Shown here in pieces: positions 51,947-61,097 of a stretch of 64,000 nt of DNA; position 1 is the stretch's first letter, and the number at the start of each line of letters is the position of its first letter. Where the stretch lies: positions 40,785 to 104,784 of the forward strand of contig JAVBLJ010000054.1 in NCBI GenBank assembly GCA_031553615.1. The letters are read 5' to 3'. Under the pieces are notes generated by a model. That model was not told the origin of the DNA, searched no databases, and saw only the letters and a list, made by a program, of their open reading frames with translations. Source of the DNA: WQXF01 sp031553615 (GTDB lineage: Bacteria > Bacillota > Clostridia > Christensenellales > Aristaeellaceae). Both the position numbers and the translations under genes were made by a program.

Positions 51947-54253
51947 ATGAGTGGGCATAGATTGAAGCAGATTGTTTTTTTCCTGGTTGTGGCATCGATG
52001 TCATTCGTTGCACTGGTTGCTTGCACGGAGGAAAAAGGAGGGGGACACTTGACACTCGAAAACGATGCGGTTCGCGTTACGCTTTCCGAAGTGGACGGGC
52101 GTATACTGGAGCTGTTTGATAAGCAGCGGGATCGCGCCTATGTGAAGGATGACAAGTCCACCCCGGCATTCCTGGTTTCCGCCGCCACCGAAATGCAAGA
52201 GACCGAGGCCGTATTCTCCGTGGTAAGCATGGCGGCGGAAGGTTGCACCTTGCATTGGGATATGCCCGATGCAACGTTAACCGCCAACATAGCCTTACTG
52301 GAGGATGGCGTCTCTTTTCAAGCCAGCCTCGTCAACCGTGAGAAATCGCATATTCGCGCGTTTGAATACCCAATCGTCGGCTCGCTGGCGGATTACGGGA
52401 AGCGGGGTTATCTGGCGCATCCTTATGCTACCGGAGTATTATTCCAAGATCCACAGTCGTGTTTGCCCGCGACCGGCGGACTGCGGTACGCGCCTTATCC
52501 GGAAAGCTTTTCCGGCGCGTCGATGCAGTTCTGCGCCTATTACGAAGAAAATGCGGGAGGCCTGTATTTCGCCGCCTTAGACGGCGATGCCCACCAGAAG
52601 TGGTTCAATGCCTACACCCAAAATGGCGCCCTGGTAATCAGTCACATGACCGGCTATGAAGAAATCGGCAGTGAAGTGACCATCGAAATGCCCTACGAAT
52701 TCCATATCCGTTTCATGGGGCCGGGAGGCTGGCGAGAGGCTGCGGAACTATACAAGCCGTGGGCACTATCGCAAAAGTGGTGCCGCCGCGGTCTGGCTAT
52801 CGAGCGGGCGGAGGATCAAAAGGCCGATTGGCTGCTTGAGGACGTAGGCTATGCCACCTTTGGCATCAACGCGGGCGCGGACCGTACCCAGTGGCTGGAT
52901 CAATACAGGCTGGATATAGGGACAAAGGGCTTTCACATCCTCGGGCCAGACTGGGCCAACACGCAGCAGAATTTCTATAACAGCGTTCCGGGGGGGCTGC
53001 AGGACTGGCTACCCACCAAATTCAACCAAAACAACCTGGAGAACATCCGGAAGGGCGGCGACTATTACGCGCCCTTCGAGTTCGATTTCTTGGTGGGGCT
53101 GGACAAGAGCGATGCCAAGAAACTGATGAGTCATCTGCAAAAATTTCCGTCGCCCACCTTTAGTCATGACGCATATACCTTCAACATGCTATGCCCGGCG
53201 GATCCCTTCACCGTAGCGTTCCACCGCGATAAGAATGTGCAGATGATGAAGGAAGCCCAGATGGACGCCATGTACTACGACATTTCGGCAAATAACCTTA
53301 TCAAAATATGCCTTTCGGATAAGCATGGACACACCCCAGGCGGTGGGCACGAGATTACCGAAGGATATCAAACCGTTTACCAAGAAACCCAGCAAGCGTT
53401 GTGCGCCGAGGCGAAAAAGTATGTTCCGCTGGGCACGGAAATGATGAACGAAACCCTGCTTGGTGAGCTCGATTACTATCAAGCGCGGGCATGGGCGCAG
53501 CCCTCTTCCACGCTGGAGACTTGGCCTTTCCGGCAACAGATGCGCAAGGGCACGGCCCAGATGATCCCTCTGTTCGACTATGTGTACCATGAGATGGGCA
53601 CCGTGCGCCTGGACGGCTGGGGGAAGCTGGTGGCGGAAACCGGCGATTACTTCTATTCCATCGTTTCCCGCGTGTACCTGTGGGGTGGGCTGTACGAAAT
53701 CAACCACGAATATAGCCCTATGGAAGAGCTCAACGGCCAGGAAAACAGCCCAGAGGAGCACTATTTCCGGTTTGATCCCCAGCACAACGCGTACAGTGCG
53801 GACCGCGCGCTATACGTCAAGAGCTTTGCCGGGGCACGCACCGGTCCGGCCAATCCTTATTGGGCCTATGGAACCATGACGGTGGAGCCCGCCATCGAGA
53901 TTCCGAAGGTGTTTTTTCACTGGTACCACTACAACCACGGCCAGGGAGATTCCTCCTACAAAGCCAGCGGCGACATCAAGCAACCGGCAGTGCTTACCAG
54001 CGCCTATGTAAGCCCGGAGGGAAGCTACGCGCTATTCCTATCCAACGCGCACGACAAGGCCCACACCTTGACATTCGATCTTTCCCACCAGGTTCTGCGC
54101 CTCAGCGAAGGCGAAAAGAAGGTTTCCATGCTGTCGGGTTTTGACCAGGAACTCCCCCAAATCGCGGATTTAGGCGTGCTGCAGCCTGGAAAGGTGCGGG
54201 CCATTACCCTGGAGCTCGCCCCGTATACGCTGTACATGCTTGAGATCAAATAA
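51947..54253 (+). CDS. Lipoprotein with DUF6259-like glycosidase fold
   Basis: 768 residues; SD AAGGAGG. The N-terminus has a lipobox (LVAC), so it is probably anchored to the outer face of the membrane. A beta-rich domain (~35-290) precedes a likely TIM-barrel region with LGPDWANT, AMYYDISANN and HTPGGGHEITEGY, then a C-terminal beta-domain ending YTLYMLEI. This agrees with my memory of DUF6259 proteins, believed to be glycoside hydrolases; the catalytic acids were not assigned. It may trim the polysaccharide before uptake. First gene of the operon, 16 bp before the binding-protein gene. Confidence 0.72.
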   Translation: MSGHRLKQIVFFLVVASMSFVALVACTEEKGGGHLTLENDAVRVTLSEVDGRILELFDKQRDRAYVKDDKSTPAFLVSAATEMQETEAVFSVVSMAAEGCTLHWDMPDATLTANIALLEDGVSFQASLVNREKSHIRAFEYPIVGSLADYGKRGYLAHPYATGVLFQDPQSCLPATGGLRYAPYPESFSGASMQFCAYYEENAGGLYFAALDGDAHQKWFNAYTQNGALVISHMTGYEEIGSEVTIEMPYEFHIRFMGPGGWREAAELYKPWALSQKWCRRGLAIERAEDQKADWLLEDVGYATFGINAGADRTQWLDQYRLDIGTKGFHILGPDWANTQQNFYNSVPGGLQDWLPTKFNQNNLENIRKGGDYYAPFEFDFLVGLDKSDAKKLMSHLQKFPSPTFSHDAYTFNMLCPADPFTVAFHRDKNVQMMKEAQMDAMYYDISANNLIKICLSDKHGHTPGGGHEITEGYQTVYQETQQALCAEAKKYVPLGTEMMNETLLGELDYYQARAWAQPSSTLETWPFRQQMRKGTAQMIPLFDYVYHEMGTVRLDGWGKLVAETGDYFYSIVSRVYLWGGLYEINHEYSPMEELNGQENSPEEHYFRFDPQHNAYSADRALYVKSFAGARTGPANPYWAYGTMTVEPAIEIPKVFFHWYHYNHGQGDSSYKASGDIKQPAVLTSAYVSPEGSYALFLSNAHDKAHTLTFDLSHQVLRLSEGEKKVSMLSGFDQELPQIADLGVLQPGKVRAITLELAPYTLYMLEIK
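51990..52003 (+). promoter_or_regulatory. Predicted LacI-family operator, site 3 (inside the coding region)
   Basis: TGGCATCGATGTCA, the most symmetric copy, lies in codons 15-19 of the DUF6259-like gene, 235 bp from site 2, a spacing suited to repression by looping. Confidence 0.55.
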
Positions 54254-54269
54254 AAGAGGAGGCACAAAA

Positions 54270-55550
54270 ATGAGGAAGTTGCTATCGATCGTACTTGCCC
54301 TGGCCATTGTCCTGTCGGTGTTTGCCGTGCCCGCCATGGCGGCCGACAACGGAAAGACCGAAGTGGTCTTCTGGAAGTACCTTTGGGAAGAGTATGATCA
54401 GGAATGGACCAAGACCATGGTCGACGCTTTCAACGAGCAATCCGAGAGCGTCCACGTCACCCTGGAGTTCGTAGACGGGACTGCTTGGGTGGAAAAAATG
54501 ACCGCCGCCCGTGCCGCCGGAACCGCTCCGGACATTTATCTGCTCAACTATTCCAACCTGGCCTCCGATGTGCGCGAGGGATACAGCCTGCCCACGAAGA
54601 ACCTGATTCCCGCTGAAGCTTACGACGATCTGTACGACAATGTGCGCGGGTGGGTTACGGTCGATGGAGAAGTGTACGGCTATCCCCATCTGGTAGAGCC
54701 CGGTGCAGTGATGTACTATCGCAAGGACCTGCTGGCCGCGGCCGGTTACGACGCTCCGCCAAAGACCTGGGCAGAGCACATCGCGATGGCGAAGGCCCTG
54801 ACCACCGACGAAATGTTTGGCACCACCATGACCCTGGACTGGTCCCTTTGGGGATGGGAGTACACTGCAGGCGGCCACTGGCCGATCTCCGATGATTGGT
54901 CCGCCGCACAAACCGAGGACTATGCCGGCCTTGCGAAGTACATCGCGCAGCTCTATGCCGACGAGTCCGCTCCCGCCCAGGCGCTAGATCATTACAACAA
55001 CTCCGCGGCGCTGGTAGCGAACGAGAGCGTCGCCATTGCCTTCTCCGGCTCCTGGGGCATCGGCGCTCTGCGTAGCGACGAGGCCTACGCGGACATGCTG
55101 GATAAGATCGGCGTAGCCGCCGTGCCCACCGAGGATGGCAGCCCGTTCCACTCAACCATGGGCGGATGGACCTATCAGATCGATTCCTCTTCCAAGAATC
55201 CCGAGGCCGCCGCAGCCTTCATCACCTGGCTGCTGGCCGATGATCCTTCCCGTCCCGCTGCGTTCTTTGTAGCCTCCAACTTCTCCAAGTACGCAGTGCG
55301 CAAGTCGGTAGATGCGTATCTGGTGGCCAACACCGCCGCCACCGAGGATGAATGGATGCAGGCTGTGGCAGCCGATGTCATCCCCTACGGCATTGCCGAA
55401 CCCACCTATCCCTGGGAGATCAGCAGCTTTATGCTGGCCGCTCTCAACAAGGTAGTCATCGAAGGCGTTCCGGTGGAGGATGCGCTGACCAACGCTGCCG
55501 CAGAAATCAACAAGTACATCGTCGACGCCAGCCTGTCCAAAGCCAAATAG
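54270..55550 (+). CDS. Sugar ABC transporter substrate-binding protein (CUT1)
   Basis: 426 residues; ATG 54270 chosen for SD AGAGGAGG. A signal peptide ends AMA, and no lipobox Cys is seen in this form, which is unusual for a Gram-positive binding protein. The fold is family-1 type: VVFWKYLW, NEQSESVHVTLEFV, KMTAARAAGTAPDIYLLN, YGYPHLVEPGAVMYYRKDLLAAAGYD, AIAFSGSWGIGAL. CUT1 proteins bind oligosaccharides. How it is held at the membrane without lipid is unclear. A strong hairpin follows the stop. Confidence 0.9.
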   Translation: MRKLLSIVLALAIVLSVFAVPAMAADNGKTEVVFWKYLWEEYDQEWTKTMVDAFNEQSESVHVTLEFVDGTAWVEKMTAARAAGTAPDIYLLNYSNLASDVREGYSLPTKNLIPAEAYDDLYDNVRGWVTVDGEVYGYPHLVEPGAVMYYRKDLLAAAGYDAPPKTWAEHIAMAKALTTDEMFGTTMTLDWSLWGWEYTAGGHWPISDDWSAAQTEDYAGLAKYIAQLYADESAPAQALDHYNNSAALVANESVAIAFSGSWGIGALRSDEAYADMLDKIGVAAVPTEDGSPFHSTMGGWTYQIDSSSKNPEAAAAFITWLLADDPSRPAAFFVASNFSKYAVRKSVDAYLVANTAATEDEWMQAVAADVIPYGIAEPTYPWEISSFMLAALNKVVIEGVPVEDALTNAAAEINKYIVDASLSKAK

Positions 55551-55560
55551 ACACAAGGTC

Positions 55561-55594
55561 GGCAGGGGGAGAACGGGGATGTTCTCCCCCTGCC
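55561..55594 (+). terminator. Intercistronic hairpin after the binding-protein gene
   Basis: A perfect 14-bp stem GGCAGGGGGAGAAC/GTTCTCCCCCTGCC with a 6-base loop and only a short T-stretch. Such hairpins commonly stop part of transcription and stabilise the binding-protein mRNA, so that the binding protein exceeds the permeases. Repeat A5 begins directly behind it. Confidence 0.8.
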
Positions 55595-55761
55595 TTATAC
55601 CCATTCCAACTACGTTTAGCCACAATCCAGCGGATCTATTTCCGATCGGCGTTGTCGTGCCTCGGTCAGCGTAGCTGCTGGCTACGCCTCCTTCGGACTC
55701 CTAGCCGAACGATAAAATCTCTCGCTGGCTTATTGGCAAAACCTAATTGGAATTGGTATTA
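55595..55761 (+). repeat. Dispersed repeat family A, copy 5, within the sugar operon
   Basis: ~167 bp; starts TTATACCCATTCCAAC and ends ATTGGAATTGGTATTA; same orientation as copies 3 and 6. It splits the operon between binding protein and permeases, leaving a 314-bp gap. 55762-55850 behind it has no recognised signal beyond the SD of the permease. Confidence 0.9.
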
Positions 55762-55864
55762 TGCGACGGCTGAAATCTTGAAAGCCGCCAAGCCTCTTTA
55801 CCCTTGCGGTTCCTTTCAATGTTTTGGCTCCGATTGGTATTAGTCTCGCAAAGGGGGTGCCTCT

Positions 55865-56788
55865 GTGGCAAGGGAAAAGCACGTGCAGCTCTCCTCCACC
55901 AAGCGACTAGATCACGTAACCGGCTACCTGATGATACTGCCTTCGTTGGCGCTGCTGGCCATCTTTGTATTGGTTCCCCTGGTGATGGCGGTGCAGAAAA
56001 GCTTTTATGACTGGCGGCTGTACCTGGATTCGATATTTGTGGGCTTCAAGAATTTCCGTATGGTGCTGACCAATCCGCTGTTTCGCATGTCCCTAACCAA
56101 TATCGGCTGGTTCGTGATCGTAATTGTGCCCGCTCAGTTCGTCCTTACCTTCCTATTCGCGCATGTGCTAAAAGGAATGAACCAGCGGTTTGGCGCTTTC
56201 ATCAAGACGGCCATCTATGTCCCCACGGTCATCTCCGGCGTGGTGGCTTCCGTGATTTTCCTGTTTATCTTTCATTACCAGGGCGGCATTCTCAATTCGA
56301 TTGTACGCCAATTGGGCGGCAAGCGCATTGGTTTTCTGGCGGAGCCCCTGCTTTCCAAAGTATCTATTTCAATCACCAGCCTCTGGATGGGATTCGGGTA
56401 CAGCGCATTGGTGATGTTCGCAGGGCTTCAAAATGTACCGCAAAGCTACTACGAGGCGGCGGAGGTAGACGGCGCGGGTAAGCTGGCCAAGATGCTTCGC
56501 ATCACGCTGCCCTCCATGAAGAATATCTTCATTCTGATACTGATCAATCTGATGACCGGCACTCTGCAGATGTTCGATTTGCCTTTTATGATGTTCAATG
56601 GCACCAGCGGGGCGGGTCCAGTCAACAGCACACTGACGCCGATGGTCTTTATATACAATAACTTTAAATCCACCGACTATTCGCTAGGATACACCGTCTC
56701 GGCAGCGCTCTTGCTGATGATCGTCATCGGCATGCTAAATGCCATCGTATTTACGGTAATAGGCTCACAAAAGGCCCAAGATGAATAA
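55865..56788 (+). CDS. Sugar ABC transporter permease, MalF/UgpA-like
   Basis: 307 residues from GTG 55865 (SD AAAGGGGG). Six hydrophobic helices and the EAA loop YYEAAEVDGAGKLAKMLRITLP, which contacts the ATPase. The N-terminal cytosolic part is short. It pairs with the next permease. Confidence 0.93.
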   Translation: MAREKHVQLSSTKRLDHVTGYLMILPSLALLAIFVLVPLVMAVQKSFYDWRLYLDSIFVGFKNFRMVLTNPLFRMSLTNIGWFVIVIVPAQFVLTFLFAHVLKGMNQRFGAFIKTAIYVPTVISGVVASVIFLFIFHYQGGILNSIVRQLGGKRIGFLAEPLLSKVSISITSLWMGFGYSALVMFAGLQNVPQSYYEAAEVDGAGKLAKMLRITLPSMKNIFILILINLMTGTLQMFDLPFMMFNGTSGAGPVNSTLTPMVFIYNNFKSTDYSLGYTVSAALLLMIVIGMLNAIVFTVIGSQKAQDE

Positions 56789-56807
56789 GCGAGGGAGGCG
56801 TGAAACC

Positions 56808-57653
56808 ATGCTCAGCGTGACAAAAAAGAAAGCGAAGCCCGCCGTCGTGATCTTTACCATCCTCGCCTTGGTTGTGACCGCGATCTCCCTTTTCCCCTTG
56901 CTGTGGATGTTCCTTTCTTCTTTCAAAATCAACAAGGAGATTTTGCCATCCAAGGCGTTCCGCTTCTTTCCTTCCCAATGGGTGCAGGATAACTACATCA
57001 AGCTTTTTGAGGACACGACGTACTATTTCTGGCGGGCGATGCGCTCCACCGCCTTTGTGTCGGTGACCGCGGCCTTGCTGTCGGTTACAGTGAACTCCAT
57101 GGCCGCCTACGCATATGCTCGTTTGGATTTCACCTTCAAGCGGCTCTTTTGGCGCATTACGGTGCTGACGATGTACATCCCTGGCATTACCATTCTGGTA
57201 ACCTCCTTCGTGGTTGCGAACAGACTGGGCATACTCGATAGCTACGCGGTCTTGATCTTCCCAGGATTGGCCAACGCCTATTCCATCTTCTTTTTCCGCC
57301 AGTTCTTTTTGAATATGCCGATGGCGGTGGAAGAGGCGGCGCTGATCGACGGAGCGGGGCGCTTTCGCATCTATTGGAGCATCTTTATTCCCAATGCGCT
57401 GTCTCCCTTTGTCATCATGGGCACCGGTGCGTTCCTGGGTTACTGGAATAGCTTCCTTTGGCCTGCGATGACCGTTACAAACGGAGCATATCTGCAAGTC
57501 ATGCAGGTGATCCGTTCCTACAACAGCATTTATGTGAACAACTACGGCGTGGTGTTGGCGGGTTCCTTGCTGGCTGCCCTGCCGCCAGTCATCCTGTTCT
57601 TAATCTTCCAGCGTTACATTGTGAAGGGCCTGATGATTTCCGGCATCAAATAG
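56808..57653 (+). CDS. Sugar ABC transporter permease, MalG/UgpE-like
   Basis: 281 residues from ATG 56808, preferred over the in-frame ATG 56781 because GGGAGG lies 9 bases upstream. Six helices and EAA loop VEEAALIDGAGRFRIYWSIFIPNALSP. The C-terminus (FQRYIVKGLMISGIK) is the usual end of CUT1 MalG-type permeases. No ATPase gene follows; a shared MsmK-like ATPase encoded elsewhere is inferred. Confidence 0.94.
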   Translation: MLSVTKKKAKPAVVIFTILALVVTAISLFPLLWMFLSSFKINKEILPSKAFRFFPSQWVQDNYIKLFEDTTYYFWRAMRSTAFVSVTAALLSVTVNSMAAYAYARLDFTFKRLFWRITVLTMYIPGITILVTSFVVANRLGILDSYAVLIFPGLANAYSIFFFRQFFLNMPMAVEEAALIDGAGRFRIYWSIFIPNALSPFVIMGTGAFLGYWNSFLWPAMTVTNGAYLQVMQVIRSYNSIYVNNYGVVLAGSLLAALPPVILFLIFQRYIVKGLMISGIK

Positions 57654-57668
57654 CCAAGGAGGAAGGCA

Positions 57669-59687
57669 ATGATCACGATACCCAAGCCTTTCGGCGCCGC
57701 GACCTCCGAACTCGCTTCCTTCATCCGCTCGATCTCGTTCACACCCATTCCCGGCATCGAAGTTGGCTGGACGATAACCGAGGTGGAATCCGGCGTGTAT
57801 GCCTGCACCTTTTCGGCCGATTTGCCGAACGCTGTTCCTGTGGGCAGCTGGTCGGTACAGATCGTTCCGGCGTTTGATCCAAATTTCTTCTGGACCCCTC
57901 ACCTGACCCCCGAACCCGGCGACGTTGTGGATATGCACGTCTATCGAACTCCCGCGCTCATGATGGGCGATGGCCAGCGAGTGCTTGCCTGTCTTCCCGG
58001 AATCGACGGCGAAACCGGAAAGAGCAGCCGTCGCATTATGGACCTTGACGCGCCGGCCCGTATCATGCGCTTTGGCGTTGCTACGACGACCGTTTACACA
58101 CATGTGCTGTACCGCAGCACAGATGAGGCGGTGCTGCCCACGGGCGCATTTTCGTACACGGTTCTGCTGATGCCGCTAACCGGGGACGAGGCTAAAAATC
58201 CGTTTCGGGCGGTGCTGTCTTATTTCTGGCGCAGATATGGAAGCAAGCAGATGCACCTGCTCGCCCCCTACGCATCGCTGGAAAAATACATAGCGCGCAC
58301 GTACGCTTGGGCCTTTGACAAATGGCGCGATCCGGTGCTGCAGCAATTTGAGCTGGACGGCGTTCCCGTCGGTGCGCCCCAGTTCATTGTCACCGTCCAC
58401 CAAAGCAGGCGCTACGGCAAGCCGCATTCCATACGCGAACCCTTGTCGATCTGGAATCAGGCTTGGTTTTGTTCCTTGCGCTCCGCCATGGGCACGTTCC
58501 GCTATGCAAGTAAGACCGGCGATGGGGCACTGCTCGAAAAGGCCCGCATGACAAAGGAGTTGGCGCTTCATTTCCCGCAAAAAGACGGGCTGTTCTGCTC
58601 CGTCATTGCTGTGCCCGATCAAATGATGCAAATCGATGGTGTCGAGGTGCGTAAACCCCTTGACTGGTCGCATCATTACTTCGGAAACAGCAACCGCAAT
58701 CCAGTGTCCACGGACATTGCATCCTCTCCGTACCATATATTGGACATGAGCTGGACGGCGCTCTACATGCTGCGCTGGCACCGAGAATTGGAGCCGGACA
58801 ATCGGCTGGTGGACTATGCCAAGCGGTACGCCGAGGCATTGCTTGCGTTGCAAGATGAGGCGGGATACTTCCCGGCTTGGCTGGACAAGGACACCTGGGC
58901 CGTGCTCCCAGCGCTTCGCCAATCTCCCGAAAGCGCCGCCTCCGCCACCTTCCTGCTGTTGCTCTGGGAAGAAACCAGCGATCCGCGCTACCGCGAAAGC
59001 GCGCTCAAGGCCCTGGAGGTGCTCGTGAAGGAGGTGTTGCCGGAGGGCCGTTGGGAAGACTTCGAGACCTATTGGTCTTGCTGCCGCTATGGCGCGGAAA
59101 CGCTGCTTGGCAAACGGGTGAAGCGAAATGGCCTGTACAAGCAAAACTCTCTTTCGATGTTTTATCTGGCGGAAGCGCTGTTGCGGTGCTATCAGGTGAC
59201 AGGGGAAGAGGCGCATCTTTCCCACGGCGTGCGTTGCCTGGATGAAATGCTGATGCTGCAAAGCTCTTTCCAGCCGGAAGGAATGCCGGTGATGACCGTT
59301 GGCGGCTTTGGCGTGATGAATTGCGACGGCGAATTGAACGATGCGCGCCAAAGCTTGTTCGCACCCCTCATTATCGCCTATGGAAGAGAGACGGGACGTC
59401 AGGAATACATAGAACGCGGATACGCGGCGCTGCGGGCTTCGTTCTCGATGATGTATTGCCCCGAGAATCCCGAAGTGGTGGCCCAATGGGAAAAGCGCTG
59501 GCCCTTTTTAGGCGAAGACGATTATGGGTTCATGATGGAGAACTATGCGCACGGCGGGTATGCGAACGCGGAAGATTTGGGGATTGGCGAGTTCACGATC
59601 TTTGACTGGGGAAACGGTGCGGCGGCGGAGGCCTGCCTCTACGTAGCCGAAAGGTATGGAAATCTGCTAGGACAATCTGCACAATGA
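57669..59687 (+). CDS. Unrecognised probable alpha/alpha-barrel glycosidase
   Basis: 672 residues with a strong SD (AAGGAGG). No signal peptide is visible, so it is cytosolic. Residues 1-190 are beta-rich (WTITEVESGVYACTFSA), and from ~205 to the end the pattern is helical with Trp/Tyr/His-rich helix starts (WNQAWFCSLRSAMGTFRYA, DMSWTALYMLRWHREL, FYLAEALLRCYQVTGEEAHL, ENYAHGGYANAEDLGIGEFTIFDWGNGAA), which suits a six-hairpin toroid as in several GH families. Catalytic residues were not assigned. It lies between the permease and the GH172 gene and probably handles the imported oligosaccharide. Confidence 0.6.
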   Translation: MITIPKPFGAATSELASFIRSISFTPIPGIEVGWTITEVESGVYACTFSADLPNAVPVGSWSVQIVPAFDPNFFWTPHLTPEPGDVVDMHVYRTPALMMGDGQRVLACLPGIDGETGKSSRRIMDLDAPARIMRFGVATTTVYTHVLYRSTDEAVLPTGAFSYTVLLMPLTGDEAKNPFRAVLSYFWRRYGSKQMHLLAPYASLEKYIARTYAWAFDKWRDPVLQQFELDGVPVGAPQFIVTVHQSRRYGKPHSIREPLSIWNQAWFCSLRSAMGTFRYASKTGDGALLEKARMTKELALHFPQKDGLFCSVIAVPDQMMQIDGVEVRKPLDWSHHYFGNSNRNPVSTDIASSPYHILDMSWTALYMLRWHRELEPDNRLVDYAKRYAEALLALQDEAGYFPAWLDKDTWAVLPALRQSPESAASATFLLLLWEETSDPRYRESALKALEVLVKEVLPEGRWEDFETYWSCCRYGAETLLGKRVKRNGLYKQNSLSMFYLAEALLRCYQVTGEEAHLSHGVRCLDEMLMLQSSFQPEGMPVMTVGGFGVMNCDGELNDARQSLFAPLIIAYGRETGRQEYIERGYAALRASFSMMYCPENPEVVAQWEKRWPFLGEDDYGFMMENYAHGGYANAEDLGIGEFTIFDWGNGAAAEACLYVAERYGNLLGQSAQ

Positions 59688-59710
59688 CGGGTAAGTAAAG
59701 GAGAAACACT

Positions 59711-60778
59711 GTGACGATGATGCACGATCTAACGAAACTACACGGATATCAGACCCGATCCATTTGCCCGGAAAACAGAACAGGCGAACCGGGTATGGGG
59801 GCACGGATTCCACTGGAAGAGGGTACGGCCTGTGCGGCGGCGCGCGACCTTGGCACCGGCTGGAAGGTGAATCCTTATTTGCACATCGAGCCCGGCGAGA
59901 CGCTTGAGCTTGCAAGCATGGACGGCCCTGGCGAGATTCGACACATTTGGCTAACCCCCACCGGCACGCTGCGGAACCAGATTCTTCGCTTTTATTGGGA
60001 CGATTCCATGGTTCCCTCGGTTGAATGTCCCCTGGGCGATTTCTTCGCCTGCGGCTGGGGTGAGTATGCGCATGTCAATTCGCTGGCGATCTGCGTAAAC
60101 CCCGGCAGCGCCTTTAACTGCTATTGGAATATGCCCTTCAGAAAGAACTGCCGCATCACGCTGGAGAACAGAAACCCCGATCGCGTGACGGTCTATTATC
60201 AGATTACGTATGTGCTCAAGCCCGTAGAAAAGGATGCCGGTTATTTCCACGCGCAATTCCGCAGAACCAATCCGCTCCCCTACGCAACGGATTACACCAT
60301 ATTGGACGCGGTAGAAGGCAAGGGGCATTATGTCGGCACGTATATGCTCTGGGGCGTGAACAATGCCGGATGGTGGGGCGAGGGCGAGATCAAATTCTTT
60401 CTGGACGGCGACGCAGAGCATCCAACCATTTGCGGCACCGGCACCGAGGACTATTTCTGTGGGTCGTATAACTTCGAGAACCAAAAGACGCATCAATACG
60501 AAGCATTCTCCACAGCTTACGCGGGATTGCCGCAGATCATCCGGCCGGATGGCACCTATCGCTCGCAGACGCGCTTCGCGATGTATCGCTGGCATCTGAC
60601 GGATCCGATCTACTTTGAGAACAAAATTCGTGTAACCATACAGGCGTTAGGCTGGCGCAGCGGCGGGAGATATCTCCCACTCCAGGATGATCTGGCCTCC
60701 GTGGCCTTCTGGTATCAGGATCGGCCCGCAAAACGGGTTCCCGCCCTGGGAAGCTGTGACGACTTAGAGATCATTTAG
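59711..60778 (+). CDS. GH172 family (DUF2961) glycosidase
   Basis: 355 residues from GTG 59711 (SD AAAGGAG). The DUF2961/GH172 double jelly-roll is indicated by GPGEIRHIWLT at ~76-86, CPLGDFFACGWG (~107-118), FNCYWNMPF and GTGTEDYFCGSYNF with Glu246 as a likely catalytic Glu. Known GH172 members act on alpha-D-fructofuranosides, difructose anhydrides or D-arabinofuranosides. There is no signal peptide, so it acts inside the cell after import. At ~355 residues it is near the usual family length. Last gene of the operon; I see no strong terminator right behind it. Confidence 0.88.
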   Translation: MTMMHDLTKLHGYQTRSICPENRTGEPGMGARIPLEEGTACAAARDLGTGWKVNPYLHIEPGETLELASMDGPGEIRHIWLTPTGTLRNQILRFYWDDSMVPSVECPLGDFFACGWGEYAHVNSLAICVNPGSAFNCYWNMPFRKNCRITLENRNPDRVTVYYQITYVLKPVEKDAGYFHAQFRRTNPLPYATDYTILDAVEGKGHYVGTYMLWGVNNAGWWGEGEIKFFLDGDAEHPTICGTGTEDYFCGSYNFENQKTHQYEAFSTAYAGLPQIIRPDGTYRSQTRFAMYRWHLTDPIYFENKIRVTIQALGWRSGGRYLPLQDDLASVAFWYQDRPAKRVPALGSCDDLEII

Positions 60779-60944
60779 GCCATTGACAATGCGCCTGCTC
60801 CCAACTCTAGCGCCAATGTTTGATGGGGCTTCCGCTTTGCCTCGCTAAGGGATGAAGTGATCAATTCTATTAATGGGCGAAGGGACGTTCAAACCTTTTT
60901 GTGTGCGCGGCGGATTTTCGGGGATGGCCATACACCGCGTCAGA
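60779..60944. other. Intergenic stretch after the sugar operon
   Basis: No gene or clear signal is seen here; no terminator for the operon was recognised. Confidence 0.4.
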
Positions 60945-60953
60945 TGATATAAT
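60945..60953 (+). promoter_or_regulatory. Extended -10 element before a short transcript
   Basis: TGA-TATAAT, a perfect extended -10 without a recognisable -35. The transcript would run ~180 nt to the terminator at 61098-61140. Confidence 0.45.
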
Positions 60954-61002
60954 GGAAATAAATTCCGAATGCAGCCCGAGTGTATGCCAAGCAGGCGGCA
61001 GA

Positions 61003-61089
61003 ATGCGCGGGCCGAAGAAACGGACGGCAGAACGGGATGCGGCATTTGAGGCGGCGCTAGCGCTAGTGCTGGCAAACGACGCTTTATGA
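61003..61089 (+). CDS. Possible tiny ORF (28 residues)
   Basis: ATG 61003 with a weak SD (AGGCGG) would encode a basic-then-Ala-rich helical peptide (MRGPKKRTAERDAAFEAAL). A longer in-frame version from ATG 60952 overlaps the -10 element. It may instead be a small non-coding RNA. Confidence 0.3.
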   Translation: MRGPKKRTAERDAAFEAALALVLANDAL

Positions 61090-61097
61090 TTTAACCG

